A stretch of 26,262 bases of DNA from an uncultured Eubacteriales bacterium (GCA_902790885.1 CADATR010000004.1:1-26262); one strand, 5' to 3'. Shown: positions 6,171-14,996, numbered from the stretch's first letter. Numbers and translations: made by a program. The notes: generated from the letters alone by a model not told the origin.

Positions 6171-8582
6171 TCATGAACGGTCTACAAGAGTGACTATGGT
6201 GTTGCCCTCTCCGCCCTGATCATAAGGCGCTGATTTATATGACTCAACATGCTTATTGTGTCTGAGTTCGGCTCTCAGGCCCTTTCTGAGTATCCCGGAG
6301 CCCCTGCCGTGAATTATATTGACAGTCTTGAGTCCCGCGAGAAAGGCGTCATCGATGTATTTGTTCATCCTTTCAACGGCATCGTCAAGATTCATTCCGA
6401 TGAGGTTGATCTCCGTGCTTACGCTCTTCGTTTTGCCGAATGACATATTGCCGTATCTGGCCCGTTTCTTCTCCTTGTTGCCCTGCGGCTCCGACTCAGC
6501 GATCACGACATCCTTCACGTTGACTGTCATGCGTATCGATCCGAGTCTGATGCGGAAATTGCCCCTCGAATCCGGAAGACTCTCCACATCTCCGGTCTGG
6601 TCGAGCTTTTTGTACTTGACCCTCATTCCGATCTTAAGGTCTTCAGGATCAGGCATCTTTCCGGTCTGTATGGTCTCTACCTTAGGAGCGTCAGCCGGTC
6701 TGAGAGCAGATTCTGCCTGTCTGAGCTTCCTGCGGCTTTCGGCAGCCCCTCCGGCTATGTGGCCTTCGTTGAATCCGGCATTCTTTTTTCTATGCTGTAT
6801 GTCTCTCAGCTCAGTGGTGATCTCGTCGATCGTGCCCTGCGCATCTCTCAGCATGACGCCGGCTTTTTTGCGGGCGTCTTCAACGATCTTAGAGGCTTCT
6901 GCCCTGGCCTTCGCGAGCTCCTTTTCGGCCTCGCTCATGGCCTCCTGAGCGGCTTCTCTTTCCCTGCCAGCTTCAGCCAGTCTCGCCTCTGCCTCCGCCT
7001 GATCGGCCTCAACTCTGCTCACGGCCTCTTCGAATTCGAGCTGCTCTTCTCCCATGAGCTCCGAAGCCCTCTCGATTATCGATCTGTCAAGTCCGAGCTT
7101 CTCGGATATCTCAAAGGCATTGGATTTGCCCGGGAGCCCTACCCTGAGCTTATATGTCGGAGAGAGCGTCTCGACGTTGAACTCCATGGAAGCGTTCTCT
7201 ACTCCCGGAGTCGAAAGCGCGTACTTCTTGAGCTCCGTATAGTGCGTCGTTGCTGCGACAAGCGCTCCTGCTTCCTTGAGTCTTTCAAGTTCGGCAATAC
7301 CGAGCGCCGCTCCTTCAAGAGGGTCCGTTCCGGCACCAAGCTCATCAAGGAGCACCAGGCTGCCTTCTCCAGCGTTCCTGAAGATCTCTATTATGTTCTT
7401 CATGTGCGACGAGAACGTGCTCAGGCTCTGCTCTATGCTCTGCTCATCGCCTATGTCAGCGAATATCTCCTTAAGCACAGGCAGGTCCGTCCTCTCGTCA
7501 GCCGGTACGTGAAGTCCGCTCTGAGCCATCAGGCACAGCAGCCCTATGGTCTTCAGCGTAACGGTCTTTCCTCCGGTGTTAGGGCCGGTTATGAGGAGTG
7601 TGGTCCAGCCGCGTCCGAGTTCGATGTTTGTAGGCACCACCTTATCCGCCGGTATGAGCGGATGGCGTCCCGTTTTTATGTCTATTATGTTGTCGGTGTT
7701 GAGATGCGGCTCTGCCCCGTCCATCATCACAGAGAGCTTTCCTTTGGCGTTGATGAAGTCGAGTTCGGCCATCAGTCTCTGGTCGTTGAGCAGGCTCTGA
7801 TGATGCTCCCCGACTCTGCTGCTGAAGAGTTCCAGTATCCTGGTGATCTCCGCCTGCTCGTCGAGCTCAAGCTGCCTGAGCTCATTATTTAGGGTCACTA
7901 CCGCCTGCGGCTCCACGAAAAGAGTGGCCCCCGTCGAGGACTGGTCGTGCACCATTCCCGGGAACAGACTTATGTATTCCCTCTTGACCGGGATCACGTA
8001 CCTTCCGTTGCGCATCGTCACGATAGCGTCCTGCAGATGCGACTTCGCTGAGGAAGAACTTACCATCTTCTGCAGACGTGACTTGATGAGGTCGTTTTTG
8101 TTGCGCATATCGCGCCTTATCGACTTAAGCACAGGCGACGCGTTGTCAGACATCTCGTCTTCGCTTATTATGGCGTCGTAGATATCGTGCTCAAGCTTAA
8201 CAGGCGGATCGAGAAGACCTGCGATCTCGGAGATCACCTTAAGCCCGTCCGGCATGTCTTCTTTCAGGAAGCTCTTTACCGCGCGTGAAGACGCTATGCT
8301 CGCGCGCACCTGCAGCAGCTCTCTCATGCTGAGGCATCTGCCTCTTCTTGCCATTGAGCCTATGCCGCTTATGTCTCCTATCTCTCCGACCGGAATGCTT
8401 CCCTTATGAACAATAACGGAAACCGCTTCTGTAGTTTCCGTTAGTGCATCCTTTGCCATGCGCATGTTGGTCATCGGCTCAAGCTGCGCTATTCTTTCCC
8501 TGGCGAGTCCTGAGCCTGCCTGATCGCGCAGGAGGTCAAGTATTTTGTTGAATTCGAGGAGTGTCAGTATCTTAGAGTTCAT
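6171..8582 (-). CDS. mutS2: Endonuclease MutS2 with C-terminal Smr domain
   Basis: A MutS-family ATPase of about 803 residues. From the ATG chosen here the family opening is MNSKILTLLEF; a GTG two codons upstream (8588) is also possible. Numbering from that GTG, Walker A is GPNTGGKT (335-342), Walker B LVLLDELGAGTDP (411-423), and a long coiled coil rich in A/E/R lies at about 520-610. The Smr domain closes the protein, with HGRGSG present. Its usual DLRG signature reads NLIG. MutS2 acts on branched DNA and, in Bacillus, on collided ribosomes. The start lies inside the 3' end of zapA, so the two are coupled. Confidence 0.96.
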   Translation of the reverse strand: MNSKILTLLEFNKILDLLRDQAGSGLARERIAQLEPMTNMRMAKDALTETTEAVSVIVHKGSIPVGEIGDISGIGSMARRGRCLSMRELLQVRASIASSRAVKSFLKEDMPDGLKVISEIAGLLDPPVKLEHDIYDAIISEDEMSDNASPVLKSIRRDMRNKNDLIKSRLQKMVSSSSAKSHLQDAIVTMRNGRYVIPVKREYISLFPGMVHDQSSTGATLFVEPQAVVTLNNELRQLELDEQAEITRILELFSSRVGEHHQSLLNDQRLMAELDFINAKGKLSVMMDGAEPHLNTDNIIDIKTGRHPLIPADKVVPTNIELGRGWTTLLITGPNTGGKTVTLKTIGLLCLMAQSGLHVPADERTDLPVLKEIFADIGDEQSIEQSLSTFSSHMKNIIEIFRNAGEGSLVLLDELGAGTDPLEGAALGIAELERLKEAGALVAATTHYTELKKYALSTPGVENASMEFNVETLSPTYKLRVGLPGKSNAFEISEKLGLDRSIIERASELMGEEQLEFEEAVSRVEADQAEAEARLAEAGREREAAQEAMSEAEKELAKARAEASKIVEDARKKAGVMLRDAQGTIDEITTELRDIQHRKKNAGFNEGHIAGGAAESRRKLRQAESALRPADAPKVETIQTGKMPDPEDLKIGMRVKYKKLDQTGDVESLPDSRGNFRIRLGSIRMTVNVKDVVIAESEPQGNKEKKRARYGNMSFGKTKSVSTEINLIGMNLDDAVERMNKYIDDAFLAGLKTVNIIHGRGSGILRKGLRAELRHNKHVESYKSAPYDQGGEGNTIVTLVDRS

Positions 8583-9054
8583 CGTCACTGTTCAGTCTCT
8601 TGATTGATTTCAGCTCGTTCTTGAGATTGACATTCTCCATCTGGAGATCGAAGTAAGCATTCTCCATCTCTACCAGCTTCTCCTGGAGTTTTTTCTGGTC
8701 TTCTGTGTTCTGTGTCTGCCTGTCGAATTCAGAAGACATCTTGTCCTTGAGATCGGTAACCTGCTTTTTCGACTGCTCCCACAGCTGGATGTAGTGCTTT
8801 ACATCGTTGTCGAGCTGATAGTTCTCTGTCTGGAGCTTGAGTGTCATGTCTGTATTATCCATGAGCTTCTCTGCGATATTAAGTGCAGTCAGTACCGCAG
8901 CCTTGTAATTAGGATTGACATTGAGCGCCTTGCTGACGCCTCTGAGCTCCTCATCCACCATCTTAGCGATATCCTTTATGCGCTCCTCGCTTTTGTCGCT
9001 GGAAAGCACATAATTGGTTCCGCAAATGATTACATCGGCTCTGTTCTTTTCCAT
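8572..9054 (-). CDS. zapA: Cell division protein ZapA
   Basis: A 160-residue FtsZ-ring-associated protein. The N-terminal ZapA head (about 1-70) contains the family pattern DVIICGTNYVLSSDKSEE and VAILTALNIAEKL-like residues. The rest (about 75-155) is a long coiled coil with regular heptads (KLQTENYQLDNDVKHY...ENVNLKNELKSIKRL), longer than in the roughly 90-110-residue short members. The ATG follows GAGGT at good spacing. It overlaps the mutS2 start by 11 nt, a linkage common in Firmicutes. ZapA cross-links FtsZ filaments, and ftsZ is two genes upstream here. Confidence 0.92.
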   Translation of the reverse strand: MEKNRADVIICGTNYVLSSDKSEERIKDIAKMVDEELRGVSKALNVNPNYKAAVLTALNIAEKLMDNTDMTLKLQTENYQLDNDVKHYIQLWEQSKKQVTDLKDKMSSEFDRQTQNTEDQKKLQEKLVEMENAYFDLQMENVNLKNELKSIKRLNSDDEL

Positions 9055-9080
9055 TTCTTACCTCGCATTGATCATTCTTG

Positions 9081-9878
9081 TTATCTGCCGCGCACAGCCT
9101 CATACATCAGTATGGCCGCCGCGACAGCCGCGTTCAGAGATTCGATCCTTCCCCGCATCGGAAGCGTCACCTTCACATCTGCCATTTCTATCATGGCGTC
9201 GGATACTCCGCTCCCTTCATTGCCTATTATCAGGGCTATGCCTCTGCTGAGATCCTCCTCGTAATACGGCACGCCCCCGTCAACAGCTGTGACGGCTATT
9301 CGCCTGCCCGATCTTCTGAGGATTTCTTTCAGTCTGTCTTCACCCGACACATATACGACAGGTATCTCGAAGATCATGCCCGCGGTAGCCCTGAGCACCT
9401 TCGGTGAATATATATCCACCGTGCCGCTCATCGCGATTATCGCCTTGTAGCCAGCGGCGACCGCAGTCCTTATCAGGGTGCCCATGTTGCCGGGATCCTG
9501 TATGCGGTCGAGCACCAGCAGGTTGCCGTCCGCATCGAGTCCGTCTATGAGTTCCGGGCTGTATTCGAGCTGCTTCACCACGGCCAGCATTCCTATGCCG
9601 CCGCCCGCGTCTGTCAGCGTGGAGAACTCGCGCTCCGGTATTTCGCAGACAGTCACTTCTGATGAGCTTATGCAGTCTTTTATGAATCCGGGAGCGTCGT
9701 CTGAAGCTCCCTCAGGGATCATGATGAAGTCGACATCGAGGCCTCTCTCGAGCACCTCGCTGACCAGATTCCTGCCTTCTACCGCAAAACGCTTCTCAGT
9801 GCTTCGGCCCTTGCGCGTACTGAGCTTTCTGACGAGTCTGATCCTGCTGTTGTCACCTGATGTTATCCTGATCAGCAT
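9081..9878 (-). CDS. TrmH/SpoU-family RNA 2'-O-methyltransferase
   Basis: A 265-residue SPOUT enzyme that transfers a methyl group from SAM to a ribose 2'-OH of rRNA or tRNA. An N-terminal substrate-binding domain (about 1-95, with EGRNLVSEVLE) precedes the knotted catalytic domain, whose motifs are seen: LDRIQDPGNMGTLIRTA, LIIGNEGSGVS and LPMRGRIESLNAAVA. The last two form the SAM knot. The exact target nucleotide is not predictable; the layout resembles the RlmB/TsnR group. It lies 30 bp after ftsZ and 26 bp before zapA, so it is probably co-transcribed with both. Confidence 0.9.
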   Translation of the reverse strand: MLIRITSGDNSRIRLVRKLSTRKGRSTEKRFAVEGRNLVSEVLERGLDVDFIMIPEGASDDAPGFIKDCISSSEVTVCEIPEREFSTLTDAGGGIGMLAVVKQLEYSPELIDGLDADGNLLVLDRIQDPGNMGTLIRTAVAAGYKAIIAMSGTVDIYSPKVLRATAGMIFEIPVVYVSGEDRLKEILRRSGRRIAVTAVDGGVPYYEEDLSRGIALIIGNEGSGVSDAMIEMADVKVTLPMRGRIESLNAAVAAAILMYEAVRGR

Positions 9879-9908
9879 ATCCTGGTGTCCGGACCGGTTT
9901 CTTCCGGT

Positions 9909-11057
9909 TTACTTGAGGAATTCCGGAATATCGAAATCGTCAGTTCTGCGTGACGACGGAGCATCGTTGTCATCGAAGAGCTTGTCGAGCTCAACTTCAA
10001 CAGCGTCGAGACCGTCTACTGTGATCCTCTTTGCGGTAGCAAGGGTGTCTCTTTCGGTCTGCGGTGTGATGTTGATGCCTTCCATTCCCTCTGTAACTCT
10101 TCCGAAATCAGTAGCAATGATGGTAACGGAAATCTTGTCTGTCATATCCTCGCTGATAGTAGCACCGAAGATGATGTTGGCATCTGCGTCTGCCTCGCCC
10201 TGTACTCTGTCTGCGATCGTATTGATATCGAGCATTCCCATGTCGTATCCGCCCGTAACATAGAGCAGGATGGACTTGGCACCCGAGATCGAAGTCTCAA
10301 GCAGCGGGCTGTTGATGGCGTTTGTGATAGCCTCTTCGATCCTGTCTTCGCCTTCTCCTGTACCGACGCCCATGTGAGCCACTCCGCGGCCTTCCATGAT
10401 GGTTCTGACATCGGCGAAGTCGACGTTTACAAGTCCGTACTCGGAGATCAGATCGGAGATTCCCTGTACGCCCTTTCTGAGTACGTCATCGGCCATAGCG
10501 AAGGCTTCGAGCATTGAAGTCGACTTTTCGCTTGAGTCGATGAGCTTGTCGTTAGGGATAACAACGAGGGAGTCAACGAAGTTGCTGAGATACTGTATGC
10601 CCTTTGCGGCACGGTTCCAGCGCTTTTTGCCCTCGAAAGTGAACGGCTTTGTAACTACAGCTACTGTAAGAGCTCCGCAGTCCATCGATGCTTTCGCGAT
10701 GATAGGAGCTGCTCCTGTACCTGTGCCGCCGCCCATACCTGCAGTGATGAATACCATGTCGGCATCCTGGATGTTGGCGATGATCTCGTCGATGCTCTCC
10801 TCGGCAGCCTTCTGGCCTACCTCAGGATTTGCTCCGGCACCGCGGCCTCCGGTGATCTTTTCGCCGAGCTGCACTTTGATCTCAGCTTTACATCTCGAGA
10901 GAGCCTGTCTGTCTGTATTCACACCAATAAAGGTCACGCCCTGCAGACCGGCGTCGACCATGCGGTTGATCGCATTGCATCCGCCGCCGCCGATACCGAC
11001 GACCTTGATGATTGCGGCATTGTCCGGTTCGGAAACAAAGTCGGAAACGAATTCCAT
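9909..11057 (-). CDS. ftsZ: Cell division GTPase FtsZ
   Basis: A 382-residue tubulin homologue that polymerises into the Z-ring. GTP-binding elements are IGGGGCNAI (residues 22-30) and the tubulin signature GGGTGTG (109-115) in [11 protein letters not shown]. After the globular core (about 1-320) a variable linker leads to the C-terminal peptide [10 protein letters not shown], which in other bacteria binds FtsA, SepF or EzrA. No ftsA is present beside it, so the tail probably binds another anchor such as SepF. The ATG has a strong AGGAGGA ribosome site at ideal spacing. The 140-bp upstream gap suggests its own promoter. Confidence 0.98.
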   Translation of the reverse strand: MEFVSDFVSEPDNAAIIKVVGIGGGGCNAINRMVDAGLQGVTFIGVNTDRQALSRCKAEIKVQLGEKITGGRGAGANPEVGQKAAEESIDEIIANIQDADMVFITAGMGGGTGTGAAPIIAKASMDCGALTVAVVTKPFTFEGKKRWNRAAKGIQYLSNFVDSLVVIPNDKLIDSSEKSTSMLEAFAMADDVLRKGVQGISDLISEYGLVNVDFADVRTIMEGRGVAHMGVGTGEGEDRIEEAITNAINSPLLETSISGAKSILLYVTGGYDMGMLDINTIADRVQGEADADANIIFGATISEDMTDKISVTIIATDFGRVTEGMEGINITPQTERDTLATAKRITVDGLDAVEVELDKLFDDNDAPSSRRTDDFDIPEFLK

Positions 11058-11133
11058 AATGAAGTCCTCCTCAAATAAATATACTTATAAACATATATTG
11101 TAATAGTAACATATAATAACCCCTGTTGCACCA

Positions 11134-11150
11134 GTTTTTTGGCAAAAAAC
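11134..11150. repeat. AT-rich hairpin in the ftsQ-ftsZ gap
   Basis: GTTTTTT and AAAAAAC are 7-bp inverted arms around a 3-nt loop. It lies 48 nt after the ftsQ stop and 76 nt before ftsZ. The stem is nearly all A/T, so it would be a poor terminator, but in either orientation it has T-rich arms. It could cause partial termination or an mRNA cleavage site between ftsQ and ftsZ. Confidence 0.4.
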
Positions 11151-11179
11151 ACAATATTTAGGGGTGTTTTGCTTGACAA
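11151..11179 (-). promoter_or_regulatory. Candidate SigA promoter for ftsZ
   Basis: On the minus strand TTGTCA (11174-11179, five of six consensus bases) is followed after 17 nt by TATTGT (11151-11156, four of six). It lies in the only sizeable gap within the ftsQ-zapA stretch, about 90 bp before the ftsZ start. A separate ftsZ promoter would let FtsZ be made at a higher level than FtsQ. The -10 is weak, so this is a candidate only. Confidence 0.4.
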
Positions 11180-11197
11180 GCCACAATTACTTGTAAA

Positions 11198-12622
11198 CTA
11201 GAATATAGGCATGAACGACGCCGATCCGTCCTCGAGGAATGTTATGGTGCCCCTCTCGATACCGTCGGCGAACAGTTTCTCCATCACCAGATGCAGTTTC
11301 CCGTTCTCCATATTCTCTATCAGAGTGTCATAATCCGCTTTTACAACGAGCGTGTTATAAATATACGCCTTTATAGTTTTTACGTTTGATATATCAGCTT
11401 TGACAAAGTACAGATCGGAGCTGATCATGGTTTTTATGAGCTCCAGCGCCCTTTCCATATCCTTGCTGTTTTCGGTGCCTATCTGCTCGCCCAGCTTTAT
11501 CCTGCTTACGACCACCCCCTGTATGATGGTGGTTTTCGGTGTATTTCTTGTTTTTCTGAGGAGTATACCTTCCTCGTCCATTACCAGGTAGTCATCATCA
11601 TATTTGAACGCCAGACGCTCCTGCCTCTCTGTGACCTTGATCACAAGTGTTGACGGGAGTCTGCGTCTTACCTCAGCGCGCTTGATGTACGGGTTTTTCT
11701 CGAGGTATTCCTTCGTCTCCTTGATGTTTGCCTGATAGACGATATTTCGGCCGGATGTGGCGTGCCCGATGTTTATTATCTCCTCAGCGGTATAGTGTGA
11801 GTTCCCCTGCACCACTATCGCATCTATGGTAAATATGCTCGTGGTCGAAATAATCAGCCAGGCAATCAGGAGTATCGCGCTGGTGATCAGCACGTAAAAA
11901 CGTGTCCTGAAACGGTTTCTCTTTCTCTGCTTGTATATGCGGCGGGCCTCCTGCTTCTGCGCAAGCTCTCCCATTTCAGGGTGATTCACCGGGAGGCCAT
12001 AGCGGGTCACTTCTTCGTTCCCGCTGCTTCTCTCAACTACCTTAGTCTCCGCTGAAAGGATCTCCGCTCTGCCCGCTTCAGCGGCCGCTGCGGCTCTTCT
12101 TGCTTTTTCAGCTTCTTTTGCCGCGCGCTCTTCCTCCGGATCGGGCTCTTTGTAGATCTCGCCCTTAGGCACTACGAAGGTGTATTCGATATCATCGTCC
12201 GACAGTCCTGTGGCATCGTAGACAGGGGGTTCTATAATTATAGTATTTCCTGTAGGATCAGCAGCTTTATATGTGTTGAAAAAGCCATCCGGATCGAAGG
12301 ACTCGTCCTCATCAGCTTCTGCTGCGTCTTCGAGGGCCATATTTACCTCTTCAGTAAAGCGCCTGCGGTCAGCAACTATAGTCTTTTCCGGCTCTGAAGC
12401 CTCTTTCGGCGGCTCCTCAGAAGATTCTTCTGCAGGTTCCGGTTCCACCACAACAGGCTCCGGAATAAGATCCGGATCCTGATAGATCTCCCCTTTCGGG
12501 ACCACGAAGGTGTACTGGATGTCGTCATCCGGCGCACCTGTGCCGGCCGGCTCATTCCGTTCTTCCGCCGGCGCCTCGTCCGTGCTGTTATTCTTTAAGA
12601 TATCTTCTCTGATTTCTTCCAA
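11198..12622 (-). CDS. ftsQ: Cell division protein FtsQ/DivIB with long repeat-bearing cytoplasmic tail
   Basis: A 474-residue single-pass divisome scaffold protein. A membrane helix at about 241-262 (YVLITSAILLIAWLIISTT) is followed by a FtsQ-type POTRA domain (about 264-335) and the beta domain. Residues 1-238 are cytoplasmic, acidic and rich in E, P and A, far longer than in most FtsQ/DivIB proteins. They contain two copies of a 20-residue motif (32-51 and 142-161) centred on YTFVVPKGEIY. The start is TTG with AAAGG eight nt upstream; no ATG is close. It follows murG by 5 bp. FtsQ joins FtsL and FtsB to recruit FtsW and the transpeptidase, all encoded upstream. Confidence 0.9.
   Translation of the reverse strand: MEEIREDILKNNSTDEAPAEERNEPAGTGAPDDDIQYTFVVPKGEIYQDPDLIPEPVVVEPEPAEESSEEPPKEASEPEKTIVADRRRFTEEVNMALEDAAEADEDESFDPDGFFNTYKAADPTGNTIIIEPPVYDATGLSDDDIEYTFVVPKGEIYKEPDPEEERAAKEAEKARRAAAAAEAGRAEILSAETKVVERSSGNEEVTRYGLPVNHPEMGELAQKQEARRIYKQRKRNRFRTRFYVLITSAILLIAWLIISTTSIFTIDAIVVQGNSHYTAEEIINIGHATSGRNIVYQANIKETKEYLEKNPYIKRAEVRRRLPSTLVIKVTERQERLAFKYDDDYLVMDEEGILLRKTRNTPKTTIIQGVVVSRIKLGEQIGTENSKDMERALELIKTMISSDLYFVKADISNVKTIKAYIYNTLVVKADYDTLIENMENGKLHLVMEKLFADGIERGTITFLEDGSASFMPIF
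12140..12199 (-). repeat. FtsQ tail motif, copy 2
   Basis: This encodes FtsQ residues 142-161, identical to copy 1 (12470-12529) at 17 of 20 positions. Ten of the 17 identical residues use a different codon from copy 1, so the two copies have diverged silently while the protein sequence was kept. The core is YTFVVPKGEIY. Confidence 0.85.
12470..12529 (-). repeat. FtsQ tail motif, copy 1
   Basis: This encodes FtsQ residues 32-51, the first of two copies of a DDDI-x-YTFVVPKGEIY-type segment in the cytoplasmic tail. The copies are 110 residues apart. The three differing residues are conservative (Q/E, Q/K, D/E). Confidence 0.85.
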
Positions 12623-12627
12623 ATATA

Positions 12628-13731
12628 TTACCTTTTGCAGGTCTGCACTACCGTATTATAGATGATGTCTGCAGCATCCACAGGAGCAATGCTGCGGCTG
12701 GCTATTTTCATGGCTTCAAGTTTTTCCCTGTCAGCATCGATGCGGCGCAGCTCTTCCATCACCTTTTCTGCGGTGTCAGGATTTTCTCTTACTATGATCG
12801 CACCGCCGGCATCCGCAACCGCCTTCGCATTGTAGTACTGATGGTCGGCTGTCACATTTGGCGATGGGATAAAGATGGCCGCTCTGCCGGCCATGGTGAC
12901 CTCTGCCGTCGAAAGAGCCCCGCTCCTGCTTATTGTGATGTCACATGCAGAAAGCTGTGCCGGCATGTCATTTATATATGCGCTGATCCTGACATTCGAT
13001 GGGCTGAAGCCCTCGCCTGCCAGGCGTCTGCTGATAGCATCGTAGTATTCGCGGCCTGTTCCCCAGATCACGGTATAGCCGTCCTTGCCGGCGTATTCCC
13101 TGGCTGCCGCCTCGCCTATGCTGTTGGTGGTCTCTGAACCCAGACTGCCTCCGAACACCATTATGACGAAGTCATCTTCTGGTATTCCGAGAGCAGATCT
13201 GTCAGCAGATCTGTCTCTTCCGGCAAATTCAGCTCTTACAGGGTTGCCGCTGTAAACTATATTGTCTTTTCTTTTGAAATGCTCGCGGGCGGATTCAAAT
13301 CCCAGAAATACTCTTCTGGCACTGCGCGCCCCGAGCCTGTTTGAAACCCCCGGAAATCCGTTCTGTTCGTGAAGGTACACAGGCACTCCCAGCCTTCTGG
13401 CCGCCAGCACTACCGGTACGCTCACAAAGCTTCCGGTGCTTATGACAGCGTCAGGTCCGAACTTCTTCATGAGCTTCACCGCGTCACGGGTTCCGCGGAG
13501 CGTCCTCCTTATAGTGGTCGCCAGCCTCACCGGATCACTGCGGTCGAGCCATGTCGAATCCACTTCATACAGCTTGTATCCGTGAGCCGGGATTATCTGA
13601 CGTTCGAGGTCTTCTCCCTTTGCAATGTATATCACCTCACCTGAAGGATCCTCGGCCCTGAATTTGTCCCCGATCGCAAGCGCCGGATAGATGTGGCCGC
13701 CCGTGCAGCCTCCTGTCAGTACGATCTTCAT
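12628..13731 (-). CDS. murG: UDP-GlcNAc:lipid I GlcNAc transferase MurG
   Basis: A 367-residue GT28 glycosyltransferase that adds GlcNAc to lipid I to form lipid II on the inner face of the membrane. The start is set at the ATG of MKIVLTGG (13731), which has GGAGG upstream and overlaps the ftsW stop as ATGA; a longer reading to 13824 would sit wholly inside ftsW. The first glycine loop reads TGGCTGGHIYPALA, with a cysteine where MurG normally has a third glycine. The donor-side motifs MVFGGSLGSETTN, SRSGALSTAEVT and IFIPSPNVTADHQYYNAKA are intact. It precedes ftsQ by 5 bp. Confidence 0.95.
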   Translation of the reverse strand: MKIVLTGGCTGGHIYPALAIGDKFRAEDPSGEVIYIAKGEDLERQIIPAHGYKLYEVDSTWLDRSDPVRLATTIRRTLRGTRDAVKLMKKFGPDAVISTGSFVSVPVVLAARRLGVPVYLHEQNGFPGVSNRLGARSARRVFLGFESAREHFKRKDNIVYSGNPVRAEFAGRDRSADRSALGIPEDDFVIMVFGGSLGSETTNSIGEAAAREYAGKDGYTVIWGTGREYYDAISRRLAGEGFSPSNVRISAYINDMPAQLSACDITISRSGALSTAEVTMAGRAAIFIPSPNVTADHQYYNAKAVADAGGAIIVRENPDTAEKVMEELRRIDADREKLEAMKIASRSIAPVDAADIIYNTVVQTCKR

Positions 13732-14996
13732 GCCGCCTCCTCCATTTTCAACTTTGCCGGTCGCCTCGGCAGCCGTCTTTTTGATACGTTGAGCACTATG
13801 CCCATGGCTATCATGAACGACCATATCGATGTGCCTCCGTAACTGATAAAAGGCAGCGTAATGCCTGTTGCCGGCATGGATGAGGTAACAACAGCAACAT
13901 TGATTATGACCTGCAGCCCGAGCATTACGCCGACTCCGGTCGCAAGATAAAATCCCAGTCTGTCTCTGGCTTTGAGGGCCACCATGAATATCCTGAACAG
14001 CAGGATAATATAAACCAGCATCAGGATCACAAATCCGATGTAGCCCAGCTCTTCGCCTATTACTGCGAGGATGAAGTCATTCTGAGGCTCAGGCAGATAG
14101 AGGTTTTTAGCGATGCTGCGTCCGAATCCAAGTCCTCTGAGTCCGCCGTTTCCGAGTGCGATAAGCCCCTGTGACACCTGATATCCGCTTCCCTGAAAGT
14201 CAGCGAAAGGATTGCGGAAGCTCGTTATTCTGTCATACCAGTGGGCAGGAGTCTTCGCAGCCATAATGTAGAAATAACCTGCGATGCCGCCGGCAAGCGG
14301 TAGTGCAAGGAAGATGTAATTGAGTCCTGCCACAAGCATGATAGCTATCATGATGGCAGCGATTACGATCGCAGTGGACAGGTTCGGCTGCCTTACGATG
14401 AGATAGAAATGGATGCCCATGACTGCAGTCAGCACTATCAGCCCCTTAGCAGTACGTATATTGGAAGGGTTCTGAACGAGATAGCACGATGTGAAGACGA
14501 TCATGGCAACCTTCGAGAACTCACTCGGCGTTACGCCGATGCCTCGTATTCCTCTCTGAGCTCCGCCGACGGTGGAACTCGTCATGATAACAAGCACGAG
14601 AAGCACCACGGACACACCCACTATCAGATAACTCAGTTTAGTGTAATAGTGATAGTCGAAATTGGCGATTATAAGCATTACGAACAGCCCGCTGCCAACC
14701 CATATGAGCTGCCTCACAAGGTAGTATGTAGGATCGGGATGCGCCGTGTTTATGGTCTGATAATAGCCCGCGCTGAATACCATCGCGACTCCGAAGAGTG
14801 AGAGCACTATAACCAAAGCAACTACTCCGAAATCGTAGCCGCTTACGACCCTGCCGAGTCCGCGTCCGAAGTCCTTTACTTCATCGACAGCATTGGCTCT
14901 GTTATTGCTGCGTCTCTCGCGCCTTATGGCCCTGCGTATCGCAGCTTTCTCTGCCCTTGATTTTTTCTTTTCTACTTCAGCATCTCGTTTATGCAT
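13728..14996 (-). CDS. ftsW: Septal peptidoglycan glycosyltransferase FtsW (SEDS)
   Basis: A 422-residue SEDS protein that polymerises lipid II at the septum together with the transpeptidase encoded by spoVD. Residues 1-55 form a basic cytoplasmic tail rich in R and K. About ten membrane helices follow, beginning near residue 56 (VVALVIVLSLFGVAMVFSAG). The family landmark GYQVSQGLIALGNGGLRGLGFG is present, as are GEELGYIG and the late PFISYGGTS. The ATG lies inside the 3' end of murD (25-nt overlap), with only a weak ribosome site, so translation is probably coupled. A sporulation SpoVE role is also possible from sequence alone. Confidence 0.93.
   Translation of the reverse strand: MHKRDAEVEKKKSRAEKAAIRRAIRRERRSNNRANAVDEVKDFGRGLGRVVSGYDFGVVALVIVLSLFGVAMVFSAGYYQTINTAHPDPTYYLVRQLIWVGSGLFVMLIIANFDYHYYTKLSYLIVGVSVVLLVLVIMTSSTVGGAQRGIRGIGVTPSEFSKVAMIVFTSCYLVQNPSNIRTAKGLIVLTAVMGIHFYLIVRQPNLSTAIVIAAIMIAIMLVAGLNYIFLALPLAGGIAGYFYIMAAKTPAHWYDRITSFRNPFADFQGSGYQVSQGLIALGNGGLRGLGFGRSIAKNLYLPEPQNDFILAVIGEELGYIGFVILMLVYIILLFRIFMVALKARDRLGFYLATGVGVMLGLQVIINVAVVTSSMPATGITLPFISYGGTSIWSFMIAMGIVLNVSKRRLPRRPAKLKMEEAA

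Noticed and set aside
6759..7892. Plus-strand open frame of 377 codons
   Set aside because: Antisense to mutS2 across its ATPase and coiled-coil regions; no motif and no ribosome site.
8583..8588. GTG start for mutS2 two codons before the ATG
   Set aside because: The ATG gives the usual MNSKILTLLEF opening. Neither has a clear ribosome site, so GTG is not excluded, only less likely.
11198..12622. FtsQ tail repeat as recent DNA duplication
   Set aside because: Codon differences at 10 of 17 conserved residues exclude a recent copy; the pair is old and kept by selection.
13732..13824. N-terminal extension of MurG by 31 residues
   Set aside because: It lies inside ftsW. The ATG at 13731 has GGAGG and gives the family's normal start.
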